Below are positions 16,908 to 26,780 of a stretch of 64,000 bases of DNA, one piece after another. How positions within the stretch are numbered: the first letter of the stretch is position 1; every line of letters starts with the position of its first letter. The translations under genes and the position numbers were made by a program. Under the pieces are notes generated by a model that saw only the letters and a program-made list of their open reading frames with translations, ran no database searches and was not told the DNA's origin. The DNA is from Myxococcales bacterium (lineage in GTDB: Bacteria > Myxococcota_A > Polyangia > Fen-1088): the NCBI GenBank assembly GCA_022184915.1, contig JAGTJU010000005.1, positions 62,001 through 126,000 of the forward strand, given 5' to 3'.

Positions 16908-17531
16908 TCAAGGCGTGAACAGGTGCGTGGCGGCGCGGCGTCCGAGCGCCGCCATGGGCAACGTATGAACGCAGCGCTCGAGGTGGCTTTTGATGCCTTC
17001 GGGCACCCGCTTGGCCTCCCAATGCTCGAAGGCCTGGGCCAGCTCGGCCTGCTCTTCGGGCGTGAACAAGCGCTCGGCGGCAGCCACCAGCATCGCGTCT
17101 TCCTTCAGCTCGTGAGCCCGGACCACCTGCACCATGTGCAACACCTGCCGCACCCACTCCTTTTCGGCCCCCGGCACCTTTGCACCCATACCATCCGTGG
17201 CGTCCGCCACAGCCTCGAGGATTTCAGCCATGCGTGCGTGTTCCTCCTCGATTCGGGCCAGGGGCAGCCCCGCCAGAGAGACGCCCTTACGCGCCAGTCG
17301 CGGGTAGAGCACCTCGACCTCCTTGGCGTTGTGGTTGCGCTCGACGAAGCGGTGGAAAAAGTCCCAGACGCCGTCGAGCACGGGCCCATCGACCTCCCGC
17401 CCTTGAGCCACCCGCTCGGCCAGAGCCGCCGCCGCGTCGAGCATATCGGCGATCACCTGGTGCTCTCGCCGGATACGGTCGGTGCCCACCGTCATGCTCG
17501 TCGGTTGAGTTCCAGTCCCTAGAGTTGCCAT
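16908..17531 (-). CDS. hemerythrin HHE-domain protein
   Basis: 207-residue cytoplasmic protein with a hemerythrin-type four-helix bundle. Candidate iron ligands fall in the expected helices: REHQVIADML, ERNHNAKEVEVLYP, IEEEHARMAEI and RAHELKEDAML, followed by a C-terminal region that may not bind metal. Such proteins bind O2 or NO or store or sense iron. The ATG at 17531 has AGGAGGGG a few bases upstream, an unusually strong ribosome-binding site for this window; an in-frame upstream start lacks it. Confidence 0.85.
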   Translation of the reverse strand: MATLGTGTQPTSMTVGTDRIRREHQVIADMLDAAAALAERVAQGREVDGPVLDGVWDFFHRFVERNHNAKEVEVLYPRLARKGVSLAGLPLARIEEEHARMAEILEAVADATDGMGAKVPGAEKEWVRQVLHMVQVVRAHELKEDAMLVAAAERLFTPEEQAELAQAFEHWEAKRVPEGIKSHLERCVHTLPMAALGRRAATHLFTP

Positions 17532-17764
17532 GACACCCCTCCTGTCCAGGCTCGCAGCCCTGCCCGACCCCGCCGCAAAGGCCCTTGGAACGAACTCCAA
17601 AGGTCCCGAGGGCCACCTTTGTTTCCAGCAAATTTCAGGCCGTGCCGGTCACCATGTCTTTTCAGGGGTCTAGGGTCGATCCGCGCGGGGCTTGGCCGCA
17701 AACCCTGCACCAGTTGCCCCCCACCCCCGAACGTCATGCGTGTTCGGGGCCGGGGGCTACCAGG

Positions 17765-20176
17765 TCAAGAGCGCCCCGAACGGGGTCCGCCCAGAGCGGC
17801 GAAGGGGTTGTTGAAGGGTTGCTGCGGCTGACGTGGCGGTGTCGACACGCGCGGTCCGCGCTCGGATCCTCCGCGCTGCGGCGGGCGGCCGGGCGCACGG
17901 GCTTCGGACGGTGCGGGCCGCGTTTTGCCCACGGCCGCCTCGCCGTCCGAGCGCATGGTGAGCGCGATGCGCTTTTTGTCGAGGTCGATCTCGACCACGC
18001 GCACGTTCACGCGATCGCCGGGACTAACCACCTCGCGCGGATCCTTGACGAACCGGTCCGCCAGCTGGGAAATGTGCACCAGGCCGTCCTGGTGTACACC
18101 CACATCGACGAACGCACCGAAGTTGGTCACGTTCGTCACGATGCCCGGGCAGACCATCCCGGGCTTCAAGTCCGAAAGCTCGTGAACGTCGGCGCGGTAG
18201 GCGAAAGCCACGAATGAGTCGCGGGGATCGCGGCCGGGCTTTTCCAGCTCGGCCACCACGTCCGAGAAGGTGAACGTGCCGAGTTCCTCCGAGAGATCTT
18301 TCGACTGCTTCACCGCGCTCACGCCGGAACCCAGAAGTCCGGCCACCCCCAGGCCCATCCGCGAGGCGAGCCGCTCGAGGGCGCCGTAGCGCTCCGGGTG
18401 CACGCCCGTGTTGTCGAGCGGGTTCTCCCCACCCGGGATGCGGAGAAAGCCCGCGGCCTGCTCGAAGGTCTTCTGCGAGAACCTCGGCACCTCCAGCAGC
18501 TCCTGTCGGTTCTTGAATAGGCCCTGCTTGGCCCTGTAGGCCACGATGGCCTTCGCAAGGCCCGGCCCGATGCCCGAGACGTGCTGGAGCAAGTGCATGC
18601 TGGCCGTGTTCAGATTGACGCCCACCTGGTTCACGCAGGAATCCACCACGGCGTCCAGGCTCTTCTTGAGCGCGTTGGGAGACACATCGTGCTGATACTG
18701 GCCCACGCCGATGCTCTTCGGATCCACCTTCACCAGCTCGGCCAAGGGGTCCTGCAAGCGACGGGCAATGGAGATCGCGCCGCGCACCGTCAGATCCAGG
18801 TCGGGGAACTCTTCTCGCGCCACGTCGCTCGCGCTGTAGATGCTCGCGCCCGATTCGCTCACCATCACCACGGGTGTATGGCTGCCCGCTTCCTTGAGCG
18901 CCTGCTGCACGAAAGCCTCCGTTTCCCGCCCCGCCGTGCCGTTGCCTACGGCCACGGCTTGCACGCCCCCCTGCTCGACGAGCTTCGCCAGCAGCATCTT
19001 GGCTTCCTGACGGCCCCGCTCGGACTCGAGGTGCATGAGGGCATTGCCCACGTAGGCCCCGGAGCTATCCACCATGGCCAGCTTGCACCCGGTGCGAATG
19101 CCGGGATCGACGCCCAACACCGCCTTGGCCCCAAAGGGCGCTGCCAGCAGGAGCTTGCGCACGTTCTCCGCGAACACGTTGATCGCGGCTTCATCGGCCA
19201 CGTCCCGCAACGCCTTGTGCACTTCGTTTTCGATGGCGGGGATGACGTGGGCGCGCGCGGCCAGGCGGGCGGCCGTTTTGAGCAGGCTCGCCCCCGCGAA
19301 ATCGGGCACCGTGAGGGCTGCCGCCTCGAAACGCGCCACCACGGAGTCCACGAGGGGGTCGGGCGTGCGCAGACGCGCAAGCGCATCTTCGCTTTCGGCC
19401 GGATCCACCGGGGGCAATGGCCCGCCGAGCGACAACACCAACTCTTCTTCCATCCATCCCCGCCGCATCGCCAGGTACCGATGCGAGCTTTCGGGCTTCA
19501 TGAGCGAGGGCACCGGCTCCTGGTGATCGAAATACAGCTCGAACTTGCTGTGCGGCTTGGCCTTCGCGCCCTTGCGGCTACGGGCGAGGGATTCGCTGAA
19601 GTACTGTTGCCGCACCTCTTGGCGCAAGCCCGCGTCCTCGGACAGGCGCTCGGTCAAAATGTCCGTGGCGCCGGCCAACGCTTTTTGCGCGCTGTCGATC
19701 TCCTTTTCCGCGTTGAGGAAAGCCGCCGCCTTTGCCTCGGGCGTCTCCGTGGCGGTCACCCGCCCGTGGGCCGCGTCCCAGAGCCAATCAGCCAGCGGCT
19801 CGAGTCCCGCCTCGCGCGCGAGGGCGGCCTTGGTTTTGCGCTTCTGCTTGTAGGGCAGGTACAGATCCTCGAGCGCCACCAGATCGTAGGTGGAGAGAAT
19901 CTTCTCTTTGAGCGCATCGGTCAGCTTCTTCTGCCTGTCGATCTCCTCGACGATGAACGACTGGCGCTTCACGATCTCGTCCCAGCGCTCCTTGAGGTCC
20001 AGCACCTGGCGCACACCTACCTCGTCGAGGTTGCCGGTTTGCTCCTTGCGGTACCTCGCGATGAAGGGCACCGTGCCCCCATCCTCGGCCAGCTTCAGGA
20101 CGGCTGCAGCCGAGCGTGCGGGGATCTGCGGCGCCTGTTCGGCGAACCAGCTCTCGAAGGTCTTGGGCGTGTGCAT
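17765..20176 (-). CDS. tex: Tex-family RNA-binding transcription accessory protein
   Basis: 803 residues, close to the usual Tex length plus a C-terminal extension. Order: N-terminal helical region, YqgF/RNase H-like domain (GVDPGIRTG near 352), helix-hairpin-helix region (VSGIGPGLAKAIVAYRAKQG), and an S1 domain (about 665-740, VTNFGAFVDVGVHQDGLVHIS). The last 60 residues are a basic Pro/Arg/Gly tail. Tex binds nucleic acid and influences transcription in several bacteria. A TATGCT hexamer places the transcription start about 2 bases before the ATG. Confidence 0.95.
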   Translation of the reverse strand: MHTPKTFESWFAEQAPQIPARSAAAVLKLAEDGGTVPFIARYRKEQTGNLDEVGVRQVLDLKERWDEIVKRQSFIVEEIDRQKKLTDALKEKILSTYDLVALEDLYLPYKQKRKTKAALAREAGLEPLADWLWDAAHGRVTATETPEAKAAAFLNAEKEIDSAQKALAGATDILTERLSEDAGLRQEVRQQYFSESLARSRKGAKAKPHSKFELYFDHQEPVPSLMKPESSHRYLAMRRGWMEEELVLSLGGPLPPVDPAESEDALARLRTPDPLVDSVVARFEAAALTVPDFAGASLLKTAARLAARAHVIPAIENEVHKALRDVADEAAINVFAENVRKLLLAAPFGAKAVLGVDPGIRTGCKLAMVDSSGAYVGNALMHLESERGRQEAKMLLAKLVEQGGVQAVAVGNGTAGRETEAFVQQALKEAGSHTPVVMVSESGASIYSASDVAREEFPDLDLTVRGAISIARRLQDPLAELVKVDPKSIGVGQYQHDVSPNALKKSLDAVVDSCVNQVGVNLNTASMHLLQHVSGIGPGLAKAIVAYRAKQGLFKNRQELLEVPRFSQKTFEQAAGFLRIPGGENPLDNTGVHPERYGALERLASRMGLGVAGLLGSGVSAVKQSKDLSEELGTFTFSDVVAELEKPGRDPRDSFVAFAYRADVHELSDLKPGMVCPGIVTNVTNFGAFVDVGVHQDGLVHISQLADRFVKDPREVVSPGDRVNVRVVEIDLDKKRIALTMRSDGEAAVGKTRPAPSEARAPGRPPQRGGSERGPRVSTPPRQPQQPFNNPFAALGGPRSGRS

Positions 20177-20184
20177 GCCCCCGC

Positions 20185-20213
20185 AGCATACGCAAACCTG
20201 GGCACGCGAATAA
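20185..20213 (-). promoter_or_regulatory. promoter of tex
   Basis: On the minus strand TTATTC (20213-20208) and TATGCT (20190-20185) are 17 bases apart. The predicted start near 20178 leaves a 2-base leader before the ATG at 20176. Confidence 0.4.
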
Positions 20214-20218
20214 GGGCT

Positions 20219-20227
20219 TGTGGATAA
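20219..20227. other. single perfect DnaA box
   Basis: TGTGGATAA is the exact complement of the consensus DnaA box TTATCCACA. It is the only one noticed, about 40 bases upstream of the tex start. With no cluster or AT-rich unwinding element it is not an origin; it may be fortuitous or a DnaA regulatory site. Confidence 0.5.
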
Positions 20228-20247
20228 CGAAACAGCTGCCAGCCCGG

Positions 20248-20271
20248 CCCGCGGGCGCGAGGGCCCGCGGG
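20248..20271 (-). terminator. GC-rich hairpin after pgm
   Basis: CCCGCGGGC (20248-20256) pairs with GCCCGCGGG (20263-20271) around a GCGAGG loop, 27 bases past the stop of the phosphoglucomutase gene on the minus strand. A T-run is missing, so termination would be imperfect or protein-assisted. Confidence 0.4.
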
Positions 20272-20297
20272 GCCCCCCAAGCGCCCGCCGCTTGCGC

Positions 20298-21944
20298 CTA
20301 GCCGAGGATGGCGGCGGCCACGATCTCTCCCGCCTCTTGCACGATGCGCGCGAGATGGGCGTCGTCGCGGAAGCTCTCGGCGTAGATCTTGTAAATAGCC
20401 TCGGTGCCCGAAGGGCGCGCGGCGAACCAGCCGCTCTCGGTGGTGACCTTCAAGCCCCCGATCGCCGCCCCGTTGCCGGCCGCGGAGGTCAACTTCGCCA
20501 AGATGGGCTCGCCGGCCAGCGTCGTGCTCTTGACAGCCTCCGGCGACAGCTTCTTGAGCGCCTTGCGGACGTGGTCATCCGCAGGGCGATCGAGCCGAAC
20601 GTAATGGGGCGTACCCAGACGCCGCGTCAGCGCCTTGTAGTGTTCGTAGGGGTCCTGACCGGTGGTGGCCGTAATCTCTGCGGCGAGCAACGCCAGCAGG
20701 ATGCCGTCCTTGTCGGTGGTCCACACCCGTCCGTCCCGACGCAGGAAACTGGCGCCCGCGCTCTCCTCGCCGCCAAACACCAGCGTGCCGTCGAGCAGGC
20801 CGGGAACGAACCACTTGAAGCCCACCGGAACCTCGACGAGCTTGCGCCCGCGCACCTGCACCACGCGATCGATGAGTCCGCTCGACACCAAGGTCTTGCC
20901 CACACCGGAGGCCTCGGGCCATGCGGGCCGATGGGTGCAGAGGTAGTCGATGGCCACGGCCAAGAAGTGATTGGGGTTGAGCAGCCCGCCCGTGGGCGTC
21001 ACGATGCCGTGCCGGTCGGCGTCGGCATCGTTGCCGAACGCCACGGCGTAGTCGTCCTTGAGGGCGATGAGCCCCGCCATCGCCGCGGGACTCGAACAAT
21101 CCATGCGGATCTTGCCGTCGTGGTCCACGGTCATGAACCCAAACTGCGGATCGACCTTGTCGTTGACCACCGTGAGGTTGAGGCCCAGCCGCTCCGCGAT
21201 CACCTGCCAGTACTGCACGGAGGCCCCACCCAGCGGATCGGCGCCCACCCGAATGCCCGCGCTGCGGATCGCATCGATGTCGACGACATTCGGGAGATCC
21301 ATCACGTAGGGACCCATCAGGTCACGCTCGTGCGTGCTGGCGGCCGCGCGAGCTTTTTCGTAGGGCACGCGAAGTACGCCTCGATTTCCCTCGCGCAGCA
21401 GCTCGTTGGCGCGCTTTTCAATCCAGCCCGTGGCGTCGGTGTCCGCGGGGCCCCCATGCGGCGGGTTGTACTTGAAGCCGCCGTCTTCGGGCGGGTTGTG
21501 TGACGGCGTCACCACGATGCCATCGGCCGCGGGACGCCCCGTACCGCGGTTCCAGGCCAAGATCGCGTGAGAGATGGCCGGCGTGGGCGTGAAGCCCGAT
21601 GCGGCCATGCCCACCTCGACGCCGTTGGCGGCCAGCACCTCCAGGGCGCTTTGCTCGGCGGGCCCGGAGAGCGCGTGGGTGTCCTTGCCCAGGAAGAGCG
21701 GACCCGAGGTGCCCTGGGCCTTGCGGTACTCGCAGATGGCCTGTGTGGTCGCCAGGATGTGCGCCTCGTTGAAGGTACCCTTCAAGGACGAGCCCCGGTG
21801 ACCACTCGTGCCGAAGCTCACCGCCTGCGCCGGATCGGCCGGGTCGGGGCTACGATCGAAGTACGCGGCCAAGAGCGCGTCGACGTCGACCAGAATGTCT
21901 TTTGGAGCCGGCTTTCCGGCTAGGGGGTGTCGTTTTTGGTCCAT
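20298..21944 (-). CDS. pgm: alpha-D-glucose-phosphate-specific phosphoglucomutase
   Basis: Interconverts glucose 1-phosphate and glucose 6-phosphate, linking glycolysis to glycogen and surface-sugar synthesis. 548 residues, the usual length of this subfamily (about 546). The phosphoserine loop [11 protein letters not shown] is near residue 145, the Mg loop [10 protein letters not shown] and sugar loop GEESAGASF follow, and the phosphate loop [12 protein letters not shown] is near the C-terminus. The ATG at 21944 ([14 protein letters not shown]) fits the family; an in-frame ATG far upstream would overlap the next gene. Confidence 0.95.
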   Translation of the reverse strand: MDQKRHPLAGKPAPKDILVDVDALLAAYFDRSPDPADPAQAVSFGTSGHRGSSLKGTFNEAHILATTQAICEYRKAQGTSGPLFLGKDTHALSGPAEQSALEVLAANGVEVGMAASGFTPTPAISHAILAWNRGTGRPAADGIVVTPSHNPPEDGGFKYNPPHGGPADTDATGWIEKRANELLREGNRGVLRVPYEKARAAASTHERDLMGPYVMDLPNVVDIDAIRSAGIRVGADPLGGASVQYWQVIAERLGLNLTVVNDKVDPQFGFMTVDHDGKIRMDCSSPAAMAGLIALKDDYAVAFGNDADADRHGIVTPTGGLLNPNHFLAVAIDYLCTHRPAWPEASGVGKTLVSSGLIDRVVQVRGRKLVEVPVGFKWFVPGLLDGTLVFGGEESAGASFLRRDGRVWTTDKDGILLALLAAEITATTGQDPYEHYKALTRRLGTPHYVRLDRPADDHVRKALKKLSPEAVKSTTLAGEPILAKLTSAAGNGAAIGGLKVTTESGWFAARPSGTEAIYKIYAESFRDDAHLARIVQEAGEIVAAAILG

Positions 21945-22026
21945 GTTGTCCCGGTGAAGGTGCGGCGCCTGCCCCGTGCCCAGGCGATGAAACCGCGACA
22001 CCTGTTCCCGGGGTCCCAAAGGACGC

Positions 22027-22830
22027 TCAGTTTTCAATCTCGATTTCGATGTCGGGATTGTATGACGGCAGGCTACCTTCTTCATCCACCGAGATGCCGA
22101 CTTTCGTCGCTTTTCCCTCGGGCAAGGACAAAGCAAAGCTTTGCTCCGAAACATAACCCAAGGCGGCTTGATCTCGGGAGCGCACCTCCAGCCGCACGCT
22201 CAGCACGTGCGCGCCGGGGGCCACGGGGCGCTCGGCCAGGGTGATCGGCGCCTCGGTCACGGGCCGCAGGGAGGCGTCCCACAAGCGCGTGCCGTCAAGC
22301 CGCACCTCGGCCTTTTCGAGCACGTAGTGGCGGTTGGCCTCCCAGGTCAAGGAGAGGCTCACTTTCGTCGAGAAAAGCACCTTTTCGACCACTTCGCGCC
22401 GCGCACGCGCGCGGAACACATCATCACGAAGCTGATCGTAACGGGCACGTAGCGCCTCGGCCGACAAGACCGGGGACCGAGCGCCGGCGCCAGGCTCCGG
22501 AGCGGGCGCCGGCGTTTCGGGCGCCGGAACCCCTGCCGACGGCGTGGGGGGGACCGGACGTGCCGGGGCCTCGGGTTCGGCGTCCGCCGCAGGCGCGGGA
22601 GGGTCTCCCGGCTCCTCACTCGTGGCGGCGGTGGGGGGTGGCGGCTTGCGGGCGCGTGCCTTGCCCGCGGCCTTGGCCCCTCGTGCTGAGGGCGGCGCCG
22701 CCTCGGCGAAGGCAACGCCCCCAAAGAGGCAAAGTCCCGTTGCCAGCAGCAGCCAGCGCCCCCCGCCGAGGCGCGCGGGCACTGGTGCGATGAATTTCGG
22801 TGACGAAGGCGACTGAACTCGTATGCGCAT
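22027..22830 (-). CDS. proline-rich periplasmic protein of the barrel operon
   Basis: 267 residues. An N-terminal hydrophobic segment (about 26-44) is probably an uncleaved anchor or signal. Residues 50-120 are Pro/Ala/Glu-rich, long enough to cross part of the periplasm. A folded C-terminal part follows, with a coiled-coil-like start ([19 protein letters not shown]) and a beta-rich segment ([23 protein letters not shown]). Proteins of this shape are common in myxobacteria, often misnamed dihydrolipoamide acetyltransferase because of the Pro/Ala linker; there is no lipoyl domain here. It starts a few bases after the stop of the barrel gene and is probably its partner. Confidence 0.7.
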   Translation of the reverse strand: MRIRVQSPSSPKFIAPVPARLGGGRWLLLATGLCLFGGVAFAEAAPPSARGAKAAGKARARKPPPPTAATSEEPGDPPAPAADAEPEAPARPVPPTPSAGVPAPETPAPAPEPGAGARSPVLSAEALRARYDQLRDDVFRARARREVVEKVLFSTKVSLSLTWEANRHYVLEKAEVRLDGTRLWDASLRPVTEAPITLAERPVAPGAHVLSVRLEVRSRDQAALGYVSEQSFALSLPEGKATKVGISVDEEGSLPSYNPDIEIEIEN

Positions 22831-22834
22831 GGAC

Positions 22835-23542
22835 TCACTCACGCCAAGGAAAGAACACACTCACCCCCAAGGTGGCGCTGAGATCGTTGGCCCACACTTT
22901 CCGGGCCAAGAGCTGTTGTCGATAGACGTAGTCCCGCAGGTCGAAGCGCAGGGCAACGTGGGGCCCGGTAAAGAACACGAAGCCCACGCCCACGTTGCCT
23001 GCGACCCCGCTCGACAGAGCAGAATCCACCACGCCGGCGCCCGCGGTCACTTGGACGTCGAAACGCACGATGCTGCCGCCCACCTGTAGCTTGGCGTAGA
23101 TCGGCGAGGCCACCAAGTTGGTCGCAAACAACAAAGAGTCGCGTGGCTTGCCTTCCAGCAACGAAAACGTGCGCTCGAGTCCCAGTCCGCTCGCGGAGCG
23201 AATGCGCGTATACGCCCCGCTGGCCTCCACGGCGAACGCCTCGGTCAAGTGGTACGTGTACGCGCCGCCCACCACGGCCGAACCATCGAAGACGTCCGAG
23301 ACGTAGTAGCCACCTCGCACGCTCACCTCGTGCCTGTTCGTCTTTTGGTAAAGGCGGGCCTTGACGAAACGCCGCCGCCTTTTGGCATCGAGATCCGCCT
23401 CGAGCGTTTCGTCCAGACAAACTTCGGCGTCCTCCGCCGCGGTGACGACGGCGACGAACGGCAAGGTCAAGGCCGCCCAAGCCCACAGCCCAGCCACAAC
23501 CAGGTGCCGAACGCGCAGGTGAGGGCCCCTCACGGCAACCAC
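22835..23542 (-). CDS. outer-membrane beta-barrel protein (myxobacterial OMP type)
   Basis: 235 residues starting with GTG at 23542, overlapping the upstream gene by 13 bases. A signal-like hydrophobic segment (about 14-34) precedes alternating amphipathic strands (EVSVRGGYYVSDVFDG, AVVGGAYTYHLTEAF, HVALRFDLRDYVYRQQ). The layout and conserved ends match the myxobacterial/deltaproteobacterial outer-membrane barrel family TIGR04565. It is a paralogue of the next gene upstream. In Myxococcus xanthus two tandem barrels of this general kind (GltA/GltB) belong to the gliding machinery; a similar role here is only a hypothesis. Confidence 0.75.
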   Translation of the reverse strand: MVAVRGPHLRVRHLVVAGLWAWAALTLPFVAVVTAAEDAEVCLDETLEADLDAKRRRRFVKARLYQKTNRHEVSVRGGYYVSDVFDGSAVVGGAYTYHLTEAFAVEASGAYTRIRSASGLGLERTFSLLEGKPRDSLLFATNLVASPIYAKLQVGGSIVRFDVQVTAGAGVVDSALSSGVAGNVGVGFVFFTGPHVALRFDLRDYVYRQQLLARKVWANDLSATLGVSVFFPWRE

Positions 23543-24291
23543 ACCCCCACACCGAAGGTCAGGGCCACGTTGTTGGCGATCCGCGCGGACCCCAGCACCT
23601 CTTGCGGCGTCACGAAGTCGCGCACCTCGAGTCGCAAAGCGACGAGGTCACCCAGGAAAAGACGAGCCCCGAGGCCTGCCGCCCAGGTCACACCGAGGAC
23701 CGAATCGTGAAAGGTCCGGCCGGCGCCGGCCACGACGAAAACGTCTGCGGGTACGATGGTGTCTTCGCCAAACCTGAACTTGGCCTGCATCGGCACGAAC
23801 AGGAGCGAGAGGATCGCTTGGTTCGCACGCCCGGGCTCGAAGCGCCGCTCCCGATCGAAGGCGGAGAAAGGCTCCTCGAGCTGATAGCGGACCGGCGCAT
23901 GGGTGACGAGCAGCTCGAGCCCGAGATCCTCGGAAGGGTAAAAGCCCACCGCCCCACCGAACGTGTACGTGGAAGACAAAACATCCGAGGCGTGGAGCCC
24001 GCCGAGCGCCGTGACCTCGAAGCGTTTGTCTTTGAGGAAAGGCCTGACCTGCACGCCCTTGCGGGACGCCCCGTCGGCCGAGAGGTCTTCCAAACACGGG
24101 ATGCGCAGCGCCTGGTCCCCGGGAGGCGCAGCTTCGTCCTTTTGCCCGGGCTCTTCGGGGTCCGGTCCTTCGACATAGGACGGCTGCGCCTGCGCCCCAT
24201 TGACCTGGACGCCCAGCAGCACTTGCAGCAGCGTGAAGCGCACGAGCCCAGACGCACGCCACGGCAGGACGATTGGTGAAGCTCGCCGCAT
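23530..24291 (-). CDS. outer-membrane beta-barrel protein (myxobacterial OMP type)
   Basis: 253 residues, first gene of a three-gene minus-strand operon. The ATG at 24291 has GAAAGG upstream. A signal peptide ends near VNGAQAQ, followed by an acidic/Pro-rich linker, a short conserved cysteine region (IPCLEDLS) and a barrel with repeated strands (EVTALGGLHASDVLSST, DLVALRLEVRDFV, NNVALTFGVGVWLP). The strand pattern and the VTPQEVLGS-type region align with the neighbouring barrel. The operon runs divergently from the peroxiredoxin gene. Confidence 0.75.
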   Translation of the reverse strand: MRRASPIVLPWRASGLVRFTLLQVLLGVQVNGAQAQPSYVEGPDPEEPGQKDEAAPPGDQALRIPCLEDLSADGASRKGVQVRPFLKDKRFEVTALGGLHASDVLSSTYTFGGAVGFYPSEDLGLELLVTHAPVRYQLEEPFSAFDRERRFEPGRANQAILSLLFVPMQAKFRFGEDTIVPADVFVVAGAGRTFHDSVLGVTWAAGLGARLFLGDLVALRLEVRDFVTPQEVLGSARIANNVALTFGVGVWLP

Positions 24292-24377
24292 GGAGGCCTT
24301 TCGAGGGTAACCCGCGTCGCCCCGTGCCACAAGCGCACGCCCACCGCAGTCCCCGAAGGTTCTGGGCGTGTGGGTGC

Positions 24378-24383
24378 TAGACT
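24378..24383 (+). promoter_or_regulatory. -10-like element of the peroxiredoxin gene
   Basis: TAGACT predicts a start near 24390, giving a 36-base leader that contains AGGAG before the ATG at 24426. No clear -35. Confidence 0.35.
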
Positions 24384-24425
24384 CCCGCAGTCTCACAACG
24401 CACTTCCACACACAGGAGAAACGAC

Positions 24426-25067
<642 letters not shown>

Positions 25068-25122
25068 TGCGCACGCACCCCCGGGGGTGGCGAGCCGCCA
25101 CACCCGCGGGGCACGCAGCCCC

Positions 25123-25128
25123 TATACT
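25123..25128 (+). promoter_or_regulatory. -10 element of the arfB-like gene
   Basis: TATACT, a near-consensus -10, predicts a start exactly at 25135, the first base of the GTG start codon. No recognisable -35 17 bases upstream. Confidence 0.45.
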
Positions 25129-25134
25129 GCCCCG

Positions 25135-25554
25135 GTGCCCCCGCTTCCCATCACGCCCACGCTTTGCCTTCCGGAGGACGAACTGGCCTGGAGCTTCGTC
25201 CGCGCCTCGGGCCCCGGGGGGCAAAACGTGAACAAAGTCGCCACGCAGGTCGAGCTGCGGTGGTCCGTGACCCGCTCGCGGGCGCTGCGGCCCTCGGACA
25301 GGGAGTGGTTACTCCTGCGCCTGGCCGCCCAGCTGACGCTCGAGGGCGAGCTCATCGTGACCTCCAGCCTCACCCGCAGCCAGGCCCGCAACCGCCAAGA
25401 CGCCGGGGAGAAGCTGGCCACCATCGTACGCGAGGCGCTGGTGCGCCCCAAACGACGACGGGCCACCCGCCCCGGCCGCGGCGCCGTGGAGCGGCGGCTC
25501 ACTGAGAAGAAAAAACAAGGCGAGCGCAAGCGGCAGCGCCAAAGCCACGAGTAG
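25135..25554 (+). CDS. arfB: ArfB/YaeJ-type peptidyl-tRNA hydrolase
   Basis: Ribosome rescue factor that hydrolyses peptidyl-tRNA on stalled ribosomes. 139 residues with the catalytic GGQ loop (ASGPGGQNVNKVATQVELRW, about residues 24-43) and a basic C-terminal tail rich in Arg/Lys (KRRRATRPGRG, KKKQGERKRQRQ) that in ArfB enters the empty mRNA channel. It lacks the stop-codon-reading domain of release factors. The mRNA is predicted to be leaderless. It converges with ferrochelatase. Confidence 0.88.
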   Translation: MPPLPITPTLCLPEDELAWSFVRASGPGGQNVNKVATQVELRWSVTRSRALRPSDREWLLLRLAAQLTLEGELIVTSSLTRSQARNRQDAGEKLATIVREALVRPKRRRATRPGRGAVERRLTEKKKQGERKRQRQSHE

Positions 25555-25586
25555 CGTGCTGACGGCAGCCGAACGCGCCCTCGGGC

Positions 25587-26687
25587 TCACGCCTGGGGCG
25601 CCGCGGCCACCCCGGTGCGGTCAAGCACCATGCGGGCCAAGCCTTTGACCCAGGTGGGATGTGCGTTGAGGGAAGGCACGAGCATCAGATCCTCGCCCCC
25701 GAGCGACTTCCATTGCTCGTGCGCGCGGATGCCGATCTCCTCCACGGTCTCCAAACAATCGGCCACGAAGGCCGGGGAGAACACCGCCAACCGCCTGACC
25801 CCACGGCGGGCCAGCTCGGGCAAGACCTCGTCCGTGTAGGGCTTGATCCACGGCGTCCGGCCAAGCCGCGACTGGAAGCTGAAGGTGTAGCCGCCCGTGG
25901 GCAAGGCCAGCGCGCGGGCCAACGCCTCGGTGGTGGCCACGCAGTGAGCCCGATAGCAGTATCGGTTCGCGGCGGTGATCTTTGCGCAGCAGTCGGGAGA
26001 CGCCAGGCAGTGGTGGCCGCCTGTCCTGTCACTGCGCTTGATTTGGCGCTCGGGCAGCCCGTGGTAGCTGAACAGGACGTGGTCGGGGGCGAAGGGGCCC
26101 AAGAGCGGGGCCGCCACGTCACGAAAGCCGTCGATGAAGGCAGGTGCGTCGTAGAAGGCGTCGAAGGTGTCGATCGGGGGTACGTTCCAGGCCGTCTTGA
26201 CCGCCTCGAACACGCGTTCGAGCGCCGAGCCCGAGGCCGCCCCCGAGTATTGCGGGAAGAGCGGGAGCACCACGAGGCGCTCGAGATCCTGCGCCAGCAT
26301 CTCGGCGAGCACATCGGGGATCGCGGGTTTTCCGTACCGCATGGCCAGCTTCACGACGAAACGTCCCGGAGACGCCCCGTCCAGCGCCGCTTGCACGCCT
26401 TCGGCCAACGCGCGGCCGTGCACCAAGAGCGGCGACCCGCCCGGCGTCCAGATCGCGCGGTACGCTGCGGCCGACTTGGCCGGACGAAACGGCAGAATCA
26501 CCAGGTTCAAGAGCAACCAGCGGCCAAGCGGGTTGATGTCGATGACCCGCGGATCGCTCAGGAACTCTGCCAGGTACCGGCGCACGTCGGGCGTGGTGGG
26601 CGCATCGGGGGTACCCAGGTTCACGAGCAGCACCCCAATGGGGCGAGGGGCAGAGGTCAAGGGGGGAGAAGCGCCGACCTGATTCAT
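25587..26687 (-). CDS. hemH: ferrochelatase with internal Cys-rich segment
   Basis: Inserts Fe2+ into protoporphyrin IX, the last step of protoheme synthesis. 366 residues. The catalytic His is in SYHGLPERQIK (about residue 205) and LVNLGTPDAP is the N-terminal signature. In the segment after the active site, five cysteines occur close together (HHCLASPDCC then RYCYRAHC, about 220-250). Internal cysteines of this kind hold a [2Fe-2S] cluster in the Myxococcus xanthus enzyme, so a cluster is likely here too. Confidence 0.92.
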   Translation of the reverse strand: MNQVGASPPLTSAPRPIGVLLVNLGTPDAPTTPDVRRYLAEFLSDPRVIDINPLGRWLLLNLVILPFRPAKSAAAYRAIWTPGGSPLLVHGRALAEGVQAALDGASPGRFVVKLAMRYGKPAIPDVLAEMLAQDLERLVVLPLFPQYSGAASGSALERVFEAVKTAWNVPPIDTFDAFYDAPAFIDGFRDVAAPLLGPFAPDHVLFSYHGLPERQIKRSDRTGGHHCLASPDCCAKITAANRYCYRAHCVATTEALARALALPTGGYTFSFQSRLGRTPWIKPYTDEVLPELARRGVRRLAVFSPAFVADCLETVEEIGIRAHEQWKSLGGEDLMLVPSLNAHPTWVKGLARMVLDRTGVAAAPQA

Positions 26688-26745
26688 CGGGGGGAATCAT
26701 GGCGGAACCCGGGCGGCTGTCGAGCGGTTCTGGGCCCCCCTGCGG

Positions 26746-26774
26746 CTGACGGCGTCGGGCAATTTGGATAAAGT
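26746..26774 (+). promoter_or_regulatory. promoter of the SDR gene
   Basis: CTGACG (26746-26751) and TAAAGT (26769-26774) are separated by 17 bases. The predicted start is 26781, the first base of the GTG start codon. Confidence 0.5.
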
Positions 26775-26780
26775 GCGCTT

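Noticed and set aside
18581-20227. Open frame antisense to tex
   Set aside because: Same reasoning: tex is fully supported, and the antisense product is His/Arg/Leu-rich without motifs.
20200-20300. Replication origin
   Set aside because: Only one DnaA box, no AT-rich region and no dnaA/dnaN/gyrB genes nearby.
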